Source: CBDBIG01 sp965205845 [NCBI: bacterium]
GTDB lineage: Bacteria > SAR324
Length of the DNA stretch: 64,000 bases
Direction: 5' to 3'
NCBI GenBank assembly: GCA_965205845.1
Contig: CBDBIG010000004.1
Coordinates: 476,309-540,308 of the forward strand
Every line of letters starts with the position of its first letter. The first letter of the stretch is position 1. The notes beneath the pieces are model-generated. The model did not search any database and was not told the DNA's origin. It saw nothing but the letters and a program-made list of their open reading frames with translations. Both the position numbers and the translations under genes were made by a program. This document shows positions 28,067 through 37,536 of this stretch, piece by piece.

Positions 28067-30139
28067 TTAAGGGCGTTCAAAGTCTTTGCGGAGTGCTTTG
28101 TTTAGGTTTTGGTTGTCAACATCCGTTTTGATGCTTTCTTGATAGCGCGCATCAAGGCGCTCGGAAATTTTGCGTAAATCATCTTCATTGCGAATGACCG
28201 TGGGACGAATAAACACAATCAGGTTGGTTTTGCGGATCTCGTCTTGGCGATAGCGAAACAGGTGGCCAATTACCCATAAATCGCCCAGGCAAGGGGTTTT
28301 GGTAACATTTTTTACCGTTTGGCTTTGAATAAGACCGCCAATGGCCATGGTCGATTGATTGTCGATGAGGACCTCGGTATTAATTTTACGCTTTAAGGTG
28401 GTAATGGCCTGTTGCTGCTCACTTGATACCAGGTTTTCTTGGGTGGCAATGCTACTGGTTTCTTGCTCAATTTTTAGGCGTACTTTGTTACCTGCGGTAA
28501 TTTGGGGGGTGACTTTGAGAATGACACCCACATCTTTAAACTCGTATTCGGTCGAGGTTTGGAGCTGGGAGTTGGTAATTGTACGGGTTGAAACGGGAAC
28601 CACCGAGCCCACATTCACCTCCGCTGCTTTATTGTTTAGGGTAAGCACCTGGGGGTTTGCCAGCACATTCAGGTCTTGATCATCGCGGGTGGCTTGCAAA
28701 AAACCCCTAAAAGAGACAAAGTTTTGTCCACCAAAGCTGATTGAATTGCCCACCACGCCAAGCAAGGCGTTTTGAGAATCTCCTAATGAATCGCTGAGGT
28801 TACGCGGCGTGGCATCCGGAAAACCCGCCCCACCCAAAGTTGTATTATTGGTATCTCCACCTTGCCAGCGCACCCCTAAGCGCAAACTTTTTTCTAAAGT
28901 TACCTCCATCACCAACATTTCCACCAGCACCTGAGGTTGATTCATATCCAACTCACGTACCATCCCCTCAACAGCATTTAAAACCGCCTCGGCCCCAAAA
29001 ACCACCAAAGAATTGGTGGCGGAATCAGCTGAAAGACTAAAACCAACGTTCCTGCCAGTGGTATTGTTGTTAAGCCTGCCACCCCGGCCCTGGCGTGGAA
29101 CTTGGTTTGCTTGGGCTTGGGCCTGCCCGCCTGCTGCGATCGCTTGTGAAACAGAGTTTACATCCACTTCACGCAAAATTTTCAGTACTTTTTCCGCATT
29201 GGCATGTTGGAGACGAATTACCCTAAAACCCCGTGGACGGTCGGTGGAAGGGATATCCAATTTGGTGACAATTCTTTCTGCACGGGTCACTTCCTCGCGC
29301 GCACCTGAGAGCACCAGCGAGTTGGTACGTGGCTCAGCCACAATCGAAATATTGCGCCCTTGCTGGGGTTGTCCCTGGACACGGACGCGGCCCATGCTGC
29401 CTAGCATCGAGGCAAGGGTGGAGGCATCAGCATAGCGTAAGGGCAGCACTTTAAACTCTCCTTCCCCTGCAGGCACATCAAGGGCACGAATAATGCGCAT
29501 GGCGCGCTGAATACCCGCAGGTGAGTCGGCCAATACGATGACATTGGCTTGGGTATGTACGGTAATTCCCGCAGTGGTCGAAAGCAAAGGGGCAAGGGTG
29601 TTGCGCAAGGCATTGGCATCGATATAACGCAAAGAAATGATACGCGTTTCAAAAAAACGCCCCGTGCTCAGGGAACCTTTACGCAAGGTCGAAGGCTGCC
29701 TTGAGGCCTCTTTCGAGGGAACAACACGGGTAAGTGGTGCACCGTCTTGCTTTAAAATAGAATATCCATGCAAGTTGAGCACGGATTCAAAGATGCGCAA
29801 GGCATCCGCTTTTTTAAAGGCTTTGGGTGAAATGAGGGTAATTTCACCGCGTACTTTACTTTCATCCCACACCAGAGCCAAGTCGAGTGCTTCGGACATC
29901 ATGCGCAAAAAGGTGGGGATGCTGACCTTTTCAAAATTGAGCTCAACGGTATTGCCTCGATTGGCACGCTTGGGCTGCGCATTTTTGGGCTTGGCAGGCT
30001 TGGCAGGCTTGGCAGGTTTGGATACCTGGCTCGGCTTGATCTCTGGGCTCTGGGCAAAAACAAGATCACTTGGCCTCATCAGCACCGTTAGCAAAGCCAA
30101 CAAAAACACCCCATAAACAAATGCTTTTACGCTTTTCAT
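28067..30139 (-). CDS. gspD: Type II secretion system secretin GspD-like
   Basis: Outer-membrane channel of a type II secretion system or related machine. From ATG 30139 it is 690 residues with a signal peptide (VKAFVYGVFLLALLTVLM, cut after VFAQS). Order: a Pro/Lys-rich linker, N0 domain (VELNFEKVSIPTFLRMMSEAL), repeated N1-N3 domains (RVVPSKEAS; RYADASTLASML; RLQHANAEKVLKIL), then the secretin domain from about residue 420 (VLVEMLVMEVTLEKSLRLGV, VLANPQVLTLNNKAAEV, and VGVILKVTPQI). The lipid-facing VPLLGDIPVLGNLF-type motif is altered to KTPCLGDLWVIGHLF. The frame continues upstream to 30289, but the signal peptide fixes the start. No other gsp gene is nearby. Confidence 0.9.
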   Translation of the reverse strand: MKSVKAFVYGVFLLALLTVLMRPSDLVFAQSPEIKPSQVSKPAKPAKPAKPKNAQPKRANRGNTVELNFEKVSIPTFLRMMSEALDLALVWDESKVRGEITLISPKAFKKADALRIFESVLNLHGYSILKQDGAPLTRVVPSKEASRQPSTLRKGSLSTGRFFETRIISLRYIDANALRNTLAPLLSTTAGITVHTQANVIVLADSPAGIQRAMRIIRALDVPAGEGEFKVLPLRYADASTLASMLGSMGRVRVQGQPQQGRNISIVAEPRTNSLVLSGAREEVTRAERIVTKLDIPSTDRPRGFRVIRLQHANAEKVLKILREVDVNSVSQAIAAGGQAQAQANQVPRQGRGGRLNNNTTGRNVGFSLSADSATNSLVVFGAEAVLNAVEGMVRELDMNQPQVLVEMLVMEVTLEKSLRLGVRWQGGDTNNTTLGGAGFPDATPRNLSDSLGDSQNALLGVVGNSISFGGQNFVSFRGFLQATRDDQDLNVLANPQVLTLNNKAAEVNVGSVVPVSTRTITNSQLQTSTEYEFKDVGVILKVTPQITAGNKVRLKIEQETSSIATQENLVSSEQQQAITTLKRKINTEVLIDNQSTMAIGGLIQSQTVKNVTKTPCLGDLWVIGHLFRYRQDEIRKTNLIVFIRPTVIRNEDDLRKISERLDARYQESIKTDVDNQNLNKALRKDFERP

Positions 30140-30316
30140 CTGCCCTAAATGTGAGCGAAGCCCGTGCCATCGATTACACATAAAAACCACCATAGCTGGC
30201 CATTTTAGCAAAATACTTACTCGATACACATCGCTGCCAATCGTTGGAATACGATTGACCATTGGGCCAAAGGCTTTATTGTTAATCACTTCGTTTCTGA
30301 ACTATTTAGAGTACTG

Positions 30317-31027
30317 CTAGATACAAAGCAAATGCTTTGCCAAAACCACATCCGTGGGGTGGGTTAATTTGATATTTGTGCGTTCACCCGCAATAACCTG
30401 CACTTTTTGATGAAGGCGTTCCACCAATTGTGCGTCATCAAGTCCCAAAATAGAATGTTCTTTGGCGTGTTGATATGCTTGCACAAACAGTTTCCAATGA
30501 AAGCCTTGGGGGGTTTGGACGGCCAGCAAGCCCTCGCGGGATTCCATCACCAAAGTATCCCCTTGTTGACGCCGCAGAGCATCCACGACGGGCAATGCTG
30601 GAATCACCGCAGCATGATCTTGCAAAGCATTTAAGATGCCCTTAATCAAACTTTGAGAGACACAAGGGCGGGCAGCATCGTGAACCAACACCCAATCGGG
30701 TGGGGACACCATTAAGTGATTGCACGCATTGTGTACGGATAATTGCCTTTCCTGACCCCCTTCGACCCAACTCAACCTTGGATCTTCCGGGATTTCATCG
30801 CGCATTTGTGAGCACTCCCCAGAGCCATGTACCACCACAATTTGGTGAATATCTTGACGCCGCAAAAACCCTTGCAGGGTCCACCATAGCATGCTGTGCC
30901 GCCCAAGGGGCAAAAACGCTTTATTGCCAGTGCTTTGCATACGCCTCCCCCGACCCGCTGCAGGAATAATGACTGCAGTGCGTGGATTTATGGTCTGGTG
31001 CTTTGCATTTGCGTGAGAATTATCCAT
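30317..31027 (-). CDS. ispD: 2-C-methyl-D-erythritol 4-phosphate cytidylyltransferase
   Basis: Third step of the MEP isoprenoid pathway; joins CTP to methylerythritol phosphate. From ATG 31027 it is 236 residues. Motifs: IIPAAGRGRRMQ with NKAFLPLG (CTP site), VEGGQERQLSVHNA, VLVHDAARPCVS, and the end text TNIKLTHPTDVVLA. The frame stays open upstream into the 85-bp repeat array, whose translation is meaningless, so the start is taken at 31027. IspF is not fused or adjacent. Confidence 0.94.
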   Translation of the reverse strand: MDNSHANAKHQTINPRTAVIIPAAGRGRRMQSTGNKAFLPLGRHSMLWWTLQGFLRRQDIHQIVVVHGSGECSQMRDEIPEDPRLSWVEGGQERQLSVHNACNHLMVSPPDWVLVHDAARPCVSQSLIKGILNALQDHAAVIPALPVVDALRRQQGDTLVMESREGLLAVQTPQGFHWKLFVQAYQHAKEHSILGLDDAQLVERLHQKVQVIAGERTNIKLTHPTDVVLAKHLLCI

Positions 31028-31058
31028 AATAAGTGCTCGTGAATGCGTGTATTTTTTG

Positions 31059-31387
31059 CACCTACCCTCATAGGGTATTAGCGTACATGCGCCCTGTGCC
31101 ACCAATGGGCATCCCTTGGCACCTTCCATGGGGATATTTTTTACACCTACCCTCATAGGGTATTAGTGTACATGCGTCCTGTGCCACCAATGGGCATCCC
31201 TTGGCACCTTCCATGGGGATATTTTTTACACCTACCCTCATAGGGTATTAGTGTACATGCGTCCTGTGCCACCAATGGGCATCCCTTGGCACCTTCCATG
31301 GGGATATTTTTTACACCTACCCTCATAGGGTATTAGTGTACATGCGTCCTGTGCCACCAATGGGCATCCCTTGGCACCTTCCATGGG
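31059..31387. repeat. Four tandem copies of an 85-bp unit upstream of ispD
   Basis: Units start at 31059, 31144, 31229 and 31314, the last being cut short at 31387. Copies 2-4 are identical; copy 1, nearest ispD, has a few substitutions. Each unit contains two palindromes, TACCCTCATAGGGTA and GTGCCA...TGGCAC. The array lies in the divergent promoter space between ispD and moeA, so copy number may affect expression of either. No gene is supported in 31028-31496. Confidence 0.95.
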
Positions 31388-31496
31388 TTTTAGCGTGTAA
31401 GCGTGCGGTTGCACATGGAGATCCGTTTTTTTAACGAAGCCTCCGTTTATATTCCTACTAGGTAGATGATTTAAGCAAAGGGAAAGTGAAGGGTCG

Positions 31497-32729
31497 ATGG
31501 TGTTGGATGTACGAATGCAAGGCTTTCAAAGGCGCGTTGCGGTGGAAACCTTGCAAGACATGATTGTTCAAAATACCCCTGCCTTGCCTGCGCAGGAGGT
31601 TGATTTACACGCTGCCCAGGGGCGGGTATTGGCCCAAGCGGTTACCTCCGCAATGAATGTCCCTGCCTTTGTGCGCTCAGCAATGGATGGCTATGCGCTG
31701 CGAGCAGAAGAAAGTTATGGTGCCAGTGAGTACAACCCCTTGTGCCTACGCGTCATTGGGCAATCGCTTCCTGGTCAAAGCTTTGCGGGGGAGGTAAGCA
31801 GCGGCGAGGCCGTACGTATTATGACAGGGGCTCCTATTCCCCAAGGGGCCAATGCCGTCCTTATGGCCGAATATGCCACAGAAAAAGACGCCCTGGTATC
31901 CATTACGGCACAGGTGGCCACCCAAAAAAACATTGGGCGCATTGGGGAGGATATTGCCCAAGGCACAGTGGTTCTCCCCAAAAACCGCCGCCTACGCCCA
32001 CAAGATGTGGGGTTATTAGCATCCATTGGGGTGGGGCGCGTGCAGGTCTACCCAAAGCCCCAAGTATGCTTGCTCATCACAGGCAATGAGTTGCTTAAGC
32101 CAGGGGAGGTTCCCCATGGTCATTTTATTGTGGATTCGAACTCGATGATGCTCCAAGGGCTGGTTGAACGCGACGGAGGCCGCATTTTGCAGCTTTTGCA
32201 CCTGAGAGATGATAAAGAAATGATCGAAAAGGCCATGTGTGCAACCTCCTGCGACCTGCTCATATGTACCGGAGGCAGTTCGGTAGGGCAAGAAGACCTT
32301 GCCCCCGTCGTCGTGGCAGAACGAGGGCAGCTGCTGGCCCACGGTGTTGCCATGCGCCCTTCAGCACCTACGGGCTTTGGTCTGGTGAAAGGCAAGCCCA
32401 TTTTTTTGCTGCCAGGCAACCCCATTTCCTGCCTGGCTGCTTACGACTTTTTTACACGCCTCGCACTGCGCAAACAAGGGGGGTTTGCCCACAATTGGCC
32501 CTACCCCAAAATTCGCCTGCCTTTAACCAAGCGAATTGCTTCACAAATTGGTAGGCTAGACTACGCGCGCGTGCGCAAAGTGGATGATGGGGTCGAGTTC
32601 ATCTCTTCTGGCGGGGCTTCTGCTTTAAGCACAGCCTGCACTGCCGACGGCTTTGTGGTGGTGCCCCAAAATTCCGAGGGCTATGGCGCGGGAGAAACGG
32701 TGAGCGTTTGGCTTTACGACCTGCCGTAA
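31497..32729 (+). CDS. moeA: Molybdopterin molybdenumtransferase MoeA
   Basis: Inserts molybdate into adenylylated molybdopterin to make active Moco. 410 residues in the MoeA domain order. Domain III begins with VLAQAVTSAMNVPAFVRSAMDGYAL, then the IMTGAPIPQGANAVLMAEY stretch. The MoCF-like domain carries TGNELLKPGE, VDSNSMML and the TGGSSVGQEDL motif, followed by GKPIFLLPGNP. The C-terminal small beta domain closes the protein. GAAGGG precedes the ATG at 31497. The next large gene on the same strand is a second MoeA fused to a binding domain, which suggests a molybdenum-cofactor cluster separated by a small minus-strand gene. Confidence 0.93.
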   Translation: MVLDVRMQGFQRRVAVETLQDMIVQNTPALPAQEVDLHAAQGRVLAQAVTSAMNVPAFVRSAMDGYALRAEESYGASEYNPLCLRVIGQSLPGQSFAGEVSSGEAVRIMTGAPIPQGANAVLMAEYATEKDALVSITAQVATQKNIGRIGEDIAQGTVVLPKNRRLRPQDVGLLASIGVGRVQVYPKPQVCLLITGNELLKPGEVPHGHFIVDSNSMMLQGLVERDGGRILQLLHLRDDKEMIEKAMCATSCDLLICTGGSSVGQEDLAPVVVAERGQLLAHGVAMRPSAPTGFGLVKGKPIFLLPGNPISCLAAYDFFTRLALRKQGGFAHNWPYPKIRLPLTKRIASQIGRLDYARVRKVDDGVEFISSGGASALSTACTADGFVVVPQNSEGYGAGETVSVWLYDLP

Positions 32730-32794
32730 CCCTCCTTGCCTTTGCTAGGTTTTAATTGCATTTTCCATAATACAAAATGGAGACCGGTTTTTAT

Positions 32795-33118
32795 TTATGA
32801 ACCTTGGGGACGCACTTTATATGAGCAGCTATCGCTGAAAATACCCTTTTGTATAAAGAAAACCACACCAACGCGTCTCCTTTTTAACGAGTTTGCTGGG
32901 TTATACGCCTCACAAAGGCCCGACCCATCACAGCGTTTGATTGTCCCTTTGGCGAGATCGACCAGCAGGTAGATCCCACTTTTATTGTCAAACTCAACAC
33001 ACCCCGCTTTATCGCATTGGCAACTTGTTACGGGGATGCATTTCATCTCTTTGGCGTACCCTGCCGTGGCGCACAAAATGAAAAAAAGGGTTAAAAGTGT
33101 TCTGGCTAGCGTAGACAA
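32795..33118 (-). CDS. Small exported Cys-containing protein, TTG start
   Basis: 107 residues with a signal peptide (TLLTLFFILCATAGYA, cleavage near residue 22). The mature part is short with a cluster of cysteines (CIPVTSC, CDKAGC, then RCDGSGLC), suggesting disulfides or metal in the periplasm. The start is a TTG at 33118 with AAAGGAG at ideal distance; no ATG is available. I do not recognise the family. The 5' end, including signal peptide and ribosome site, is duplicated upstream by a 76-bp tandem repeat. Confidence 0.6.
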   Translation of the reverse strand: MSTLARTLLTLFFILCATAGYAKEMKCIPVTSCQCDKAGCVEFDNKSGIYLLVDLAKGTIKRCDGSGLCEAYNPANSLKRRRVGVVFFIQKGIFSDSCSYKVRPQGS

Positions 33119-33222
33119 AGCGGTCTCCTTTATTTTATGGGTGGGCGCACAAAATGAAAAAAAGGGTTAAAAGTGTTCTGGCTAGCGTAGACAAAGCGGT
33201 CTCCTTTATTTTATGGGTGAAC
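33071..33222. repeat. 76-bp tandem duplication of the 5' end of the small exported protein gene
   Basis: The unit 33071-33146 recurs perfectly at 33147-33222. It contains the ribosome site, TTG start and the first 16 codons (signal peptide start) of the minus-strand gene. The outer copy runs in its own frame and would add a short leader peptide if translated from the distal start. Confidence 0.93.
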
Positions 33223-33346
33223 GTGGTGCGCCTTTCGCACGCGGTGCCCCACGTCGACACCATTTACCCGCGAAACGCCAAATGCGCTCTGATTCACCGA
33301 CTAAAAGCAGGTGAGTTCCACGCCTTTAAGTAACCCTGAGGATCCC

Positions 33347-35308
33347 ATGAAAAACCCGCCTGCAAAACCGCCTCATTCGATGGCGCAAACCCAATTTTTA
33401 TCGGTGAAAACCGCTGAGGAAGCCCGCGCTATTTTTTGGGACGCCATCAAGCCAGCCCCCCTTGGGGTCGAGGGGGTGCCCATTGACCAAGCCCTTGGAC
33501 GCGTTCTTGCACAAGACATTCGCGCAGCGGTCGACGTCCCGTTTTTTGATCGCAGCAATGTCGATGGCTACGCCATTTGCGCAAAAGATAGCGCCACCGC
33601 CCTCGATACTCAGCCCGTTGTGCTTAAACTAAACCCAGAAATCCTTCACACGGGCGTGCGCCCCAGCATCGAAGTGCGCCCAGGTTACGCCAGTGCCATT
33701 GCCACGGGTGGGGTGATCCCGCGCGGTGCGGATGCCGTCGTTATGGTGGAACACACCACGCCCAAGGGTAAAGATGCGATCGAGGTCTATCACTCCACGG
33801 CCCCAGGCGAGGCCATTAGTGCAGCGGGTTCTGATATCGCCTTTGGAGAAACGGTATTGCATCAGGGCTGCGTCTTAACCTCACGCGAAACGGGCGTATT
33901 GGCTTCGCTTGGTTTAAGCAAGGTTGGCGTCTATACCCGCCCCAAGGTAGCCGTGCTCTCGACGGGGGATGAAATTATTGCCCCAGGCGAACCGATGGAA
34001 ATAGGCAAAATTTACGATTCAAATGGCATTATTATCGCCGATGCCGTGCGTGAGCAAGGCTGCGACCCCGTATTTTTGGGGATTGTTGCCGATGACCCCA
34101 AGCAGCTAAAACGTGCCCTTGAACGCGCCTGTCAATGCGATTTTGTGTTGCTTTCGGGGGGTACCAGCAAAGGTGCGGGCGACGTCAATTATCAGGTGGT
34201 GAGCGACATTGGCCAAATTTTGGTACATGGGGTGGCCTTAAAACCTGGCAAGCCTTTGTGCCTTGCCATGGTCCAACACACTCCCTTGGCCATTTTGCCA
34301 GGTTTTCCCACCTCTGCGGTGTTTACTTTTCACGCTTTTATTGAGCCTATTTTGCGCTGCTTTTCAGGTTTGCCCACGCAACAACCCACCCAATTGCAAG
34401 CACGCATGCCCATGCGCATCAACTCAGACAAAGGACGCACCGAATTTTTGCTCGTCAATCTGGTGCGCGGTCAAAACGAACTCAGTGCCTATCCCATGGG
34501 CAAAGGGTCGGGGTCCGTTACGGCTTTTAGCAAGGCCGATGGCTTTACCACCATTCCCAGAGAGCAAGAATACCTTGATGCCAATGCCAAAGTGGCTGTA
34601 ACCCTGATTGGCAAAGCCCTTGAACCTGCCGATTTTTTGAGCATTGGGAGCCATTGCCTTGGCTTGGATGCCCTGCAAAGCAGTATGGCTAAACAAGGAT
34701 GGCGCGTCAAGGCCATTCAAGTGGGCAGCCAAGGGGGGGTCTTTGCCGTACAACGTGATGAGTGCGATGTGGCAGGGGTGCATTTACTTGAGCCCGGAAG
34801 CGGGCTCTACAATGCTTATTTGCTCAAAAACAACCCCCATTTGCAGCTGACCAAGGGCTACAAGCGCAAGCAGGGCTTGGTATATCGCCCAGATGATCCG
34901 CGCTTTGCCTCGTACAAAACCGTGAAGGAAGCCATCGAGGGCGTGTGTCAACAAGCAGGCGTGATGATGATTAACCGTAACCGTGGCAGTGGCACACGGG
35001 TACTCATTGATGGGCTACTACAAAGCAGCTTGCCACACCAAGAGCCTTTGCGCCCCCAGGGGTTTTTAAACGAGGCCAAATCCCACCATGCCGTGGCTGC
35101 TGCCGTGGGGCAGGGCAGGGCCGATTGGGGCCTTGCCATTGCTTCTGTCGCCAAGGCTTGGAACCTTGGTTTTTTGCCTTATCTCGACGAAGAATACGAT
35201 TTTATCATTCCCAAAACACGCCTCGAACGCCCCGCCGTGCAGGCATTTTTAACCCTGCTTGAACAGGCCAAAACCAATGGCGTGTTGGTCGACATGGGCT
35301 TTTTTTAA
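33347..35308 (+). CDS. MoeA domain fused to periplasmic-binding-like (LysR substrate) domain
   Basis: Two-part protein of 653 residues. The N-terminal 400 residues repeat the MoeA domain plan: PFFDRSNVDGYAI, IATGGVIPRGADAVVMVEH, STGDEIIAPGEP, DSNGIIIA and LSGGTSKGAGD in the MoCF fold, then the small domain IV. The C-terminal ~230 residues are a PBP-like fold (SHCLGLDALQSSMAK, then MMINRNRGSGTRVLIDGLL and WGLAIASVAKAWNLGFLP), a known COG1910-type fusion whose ligand is thought to be a molybdopterin-related anion. The frame opens at a GTG (33311), but TGAGGATCCC before ATG 33347 is the better site. Confidence 0.88.
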   Translation: MKNPPAKPPHSMAQTQFLSVKTAEEARAIFWDAIKPAPLGVEGVPIDQALGRVLAQDIRAAVDVPFFDRSNVDGYAICAKDSATALDTQPVVLKLNPEILHTGVRPSIEVRPGYASAIATGGVIPRGADAVVMVEHTTPKGKDAIEVYHSTAPGEAISAAGSDIAFGETVLHQGCVLTSRETGVLASLGLSKVGVYTRPKVAVLSTGDEIIAPGEPMEIGKIYDSNGIIIADAVREQGCDPVFLGIVADDPKQLKRALERACQCDFVLLSGGTSKGAGDVNYQVVSDIGQILVHGVALKPGKPLCLAMVQHTPLAILPGFPTSAVFTFHAFIEPILRCFSGLPTQQPTQLQARMPMRINSDKGRTEFLLVNLVRGQNELSAYPMGKGSGSVTAFSKADGFTTIPREQEYLDANAKVAVTLIGKALEPADFLSIGSHCLGLDALQSSMAKQGWRVKAIQVGSQGGVFAVQRDECDVAGVHLLEPGSGLYNAYLLKNNPHLQLTKGYKRKQGLVYRPDDPRFASYKTVKEAIEGVCQQAGVMMINRNRGSGTRVLIDGLLQSSLPHQEPLRPQGFLNEAKSHHAVAAAVGQGRADWGLAIASVAKAWNLGFLPYLDEEYDFIIPKTRLERPAVQAFLTLLEQAKTNGVLVDMGFF

Positions 35309-35410
35309 GCATGGTGTGCCCCCTGCACGACACAAATCGATTTCCTTTTTGATTCTAAAAACGGGCGGGCCCAGTGGGTTATAGCCTTAAACAAGGGACC
35401 TTCGCAATTG

Positions 35411-36175
35411 ATGACACACCCAAGCATGGGGCTTCAAACAGTGTGGGCTCTTATTCCCGCCCGCTATGCATCGCGGCGCTTTCCAGGCAAGCCCTTGGCC
35501 ACCATTTTGGACAAGCCCATGATTGAGCATGTATACAAGCGTACGGCCCAGGCCAGCGTGCAGCAGGTATGGGTAGCAACCGATGATGTCCGTATCTATC
35601 AGGCGGTCGAAAAATTTGGCGGTCAAGTGATCATGACCCAAAGCACGCATCTATGTGGTACCGATCGCATTGCAGAAGCATTACGCAAACTCACCCAAAC
35701 CCAAGCCGCACCCCAATGGGTTCTCAATGTGCAGGGCGATGAGCCTGTTATTTCGCCTCACGACCTCAATACCCTGATTCGGGGGATGCTAAAACGCCCC
35801 CAAGCCAAACTGGGCACTTTGGTGTACCCGCTCAAAAATGAGGGTGAGTTGCTCGATGCCAACATTGTCAAAGCCGTGCTTGACCAGCAAGGGCGAGCAC
35901 TCTATTTTTCGCGTTCCCCCATTCCGCACCCACGCGACCAAGGAGCCCTGGGTTGGCGCCATTTGGGGGTGTATATGTATCAAACCCCGTTTTTGCAAAC
36001 CTTTCAAAATTTTGCCCAAACCCCCCTTTCGACCCGTGAATCCCTTGAGCAGCTGCGCGTGCTTGAACACGGGCATGACATTTACTGCTTTGAGGCACAA
36101 CATTGTGGGGTGGGGGTCGATTCCCCGCAAGATATTGCCCTTGCAGAAGGTATCTTGAAAGAAGCAAGACCTTAA
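35411..36175 (+). CDS. kdsB: 3-deoxy-manno-octulosonate cytidylyltransferase
   Basis: Activates Kdo as CMP-Kdo for lipid A-core synthesis. 254 residues. Motifs: IPARYASRRFPGKPLA, VWVATDD and TDRIAEAL, the metal site VQGDEPVI, and later PLSTRESLEQLRVLEHG and VGVDSPQDIALAE. This is direct evidence for an LPS outer membrane. The TTG one codon earlier is less likely than the ATG at 35411. It ends about 180 bases before prophage remnant 1. Confidence 0.95.
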   Translation: MTHPSMGLQTVWALIPARYASRRFPGKPLATILDKPMIEHVYKRTAQASVQQVWVATDDVRIYQAVEKFGGQVIMTQSTHLCGTDRIAEALRKLTQTQAAPQWVLNVQGDEPVISPHDLNTLIRGMLKRPQAKLGTLVYPLKNEGELLDANIVKAVLDQQGRALYFSRSPIPHPRDQGALGWRHLGVYMYQTPFLQTFQNFAQTPLSTRESLEQLRVLEHGHDIYCFEAQHCGVGVDSPQDIALAEGILKEARP

Positions 36176-36351
36176 AACAAATCGGAGCCAACGCGGCGTG
36201 CTTTGGGGCCGGATACTTTTAATGTGCCTTGAACACGGGCATGACTGTGCCCGGACACTTGCTTTGCCACGGGTCAAAATTTAATGGTTTTTTGTGGTTT
36301 TTCAACGGTTTACGGGCAGTGTGTTTGCGCTAAAAGGGTGGTGGCACGTGT

Positions 36352-36889
36352 CCCGCCCAAAAAACGGTGTAATGCGGGTTTGCGCGTTTTCGTTCACATG
36401 GCTTTATACTTCTCACAAGGCCTTGTTCGAGGGAATTCGAAAGCGTTCGAAAGCGCTCGAACCCCCTAACATCAAGCCTTAGCGGGTTTTACACAAAAAA
36501 TGCCCAGGGGGGTTTATGCCCCGCAAAAGGTCGGAGTTCGGCACTCTAACATGGAACTGAACATGGAACTCAATTTTTCGCCCTTTTCATGGATCAAACC
36601 CTTGTTTTGAAAATACTTTTTCGCGATTGGCCTAAAAATAAAAAATAATCTAGCTTGGAACTCCTTTTTTTCTAAACCGCCCTGGGTTGCACATAAATCA
36701 CGGGCACAACCTGTTCTATTTCGTCGATGTTTTCTTGCAAGGTGTAGGGTTTTCGCTCCCCGGTTTTGGGGTCGGGGTCGTCCCATTTTTGGAGCACCAG
36801 CCAGGTTGCCCCCCTTCTTTGTGCCTCCATTCTTTCACCAATCCCAAACGGGCAAGGTTGTTCGGCTTTAGCACAAACACCACATCGCC
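36352..36889. repeat. Long direct repeat shared by both prophage remnants (copy 1)
   Basis: Nearly identical to 56224-56761 in the same orientation over about 538 bases, with scattered substitutions and single-base indels. It spans a TTCGAAAGCG-rich palindromic cluster (36428-36460), a CACATGG-type repeat, and the 3' half of an S24-type repressor gene. The beginning may be a Mu-like left end where transposase binds, an inference from the repeated TTCGAAAGC motifs only. The 36176-36351 segment before it holds no gene. Confidence 0.85.
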
Positions 36890-37207
36890 CACCTGTGCCT
36901 CGCTTTTGGGGGCGCAAAAACAGGTAAACCCAGGTTCAATCCCCGCGTACACCAGGCCCTGCCCCGTGGCCATCACCGCAAAATCTTCTGCGGGGTTCAT
37001 GTCCGCAGGGCAGTTCGCTTTTACGCTTAAGGGCTTTTTTAACTGCCAACCCGCCAGCCCACATTCGGCCAAGCCGAGGAGGGTCATGGTGGTAATACCG
37101 CTTGTGGTAGGCGGTGGGGGCGGGGGCTGTTTAACCAGTTGCTCCAGTGCCTCTATCTTTTTCAGCAACGCATCCTCCCGCCTTTTGGCGTCAAAATCAT
37201 TCCTCAT
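36672..37207 (-). pseudogene. S24-type phage repressor, frameshifted, HTH missing (copy 1)
   Basis: Remnant of a LexA/CI-like S24 peptidase repressor. The start at 37207 gives a coil and Pro-rich stretch, then NPAEDFAVMATGQGLVYAGIEPGF and GDVVFVLKPNNLARLGLVKEW. The nucleophile box normally reading GDSM is GQGL, so the autoproteolytic Ser is missing. The frame then breaks at a run of six G (minus strand). The remainder TWLVLQKWDDPDPKTGERKPYTLQ...YVQPRAV continues in another frame to 36672. The second copy has seven G at the same place and reads through. No N-terminal DNA-binding domain is present. Confidence 0.7.
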
Positions 37208-37292
37208 CGAATGGGTGTCGTGCCAGCACTCCTCTCTTGCCCCGCTTTTGCAATGCCTTTTTTTAAAGCAACCCGTATTTAAGGAGCAGCAG

Positions 37293-37496
37293 ATGGAACA
37301 TCTCAGCGCGAACGACCTTGTGTGCTTTGATTGCCCCCTAGATTTTTGCCTTGAGGAGGCAGCCCTCCCAAAGGGAACCCAGCCACCCGGTGGTTGCCCC
37401 GCCATGGCTGAAAAGGGAGAAATCGCAGCCTCCCATAAAGCCTACTGCGGGGCCAACAAAGCCAGGCTTGCGGCACGCGAGAAAGCATGTTTATAA
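37293..37496 (+). CDS. Small Cys-rich prophage protein
   Basis: 67 residues with a clear AAGGAG site seven bases before the ATG. Cysteines are arranged CFDCPLDFC, GGCPAM and YCGAN, likely a zinc-binding knuckle. It is placed divergent from the repressor, where Mu-like phages encode Ner and similar small regulators. I do not recognise a named family, and a DNA-binding or anti-repressor role is only a guess. Confidence 0.5.
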   Translation: MEHLSANDLVCFDCPLDFCLEEAALPKGTQPPGGCPAMAEKGEIAASHKAYCGANKARLAAREKACL

Positions 37497-37536
37497 AGCA
37501 ACCCACTTTGCAAGTTGAAAGGGCCGTGAAAACCCC

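Noticed and set aside
36687-37496. 269-codon plus-strand frame across the S24 repressor
   Set aside because: Its upstream portion is the antisense of the repressor; only the last 67 codons, from 37293 with their own ribosome site, look genuine.
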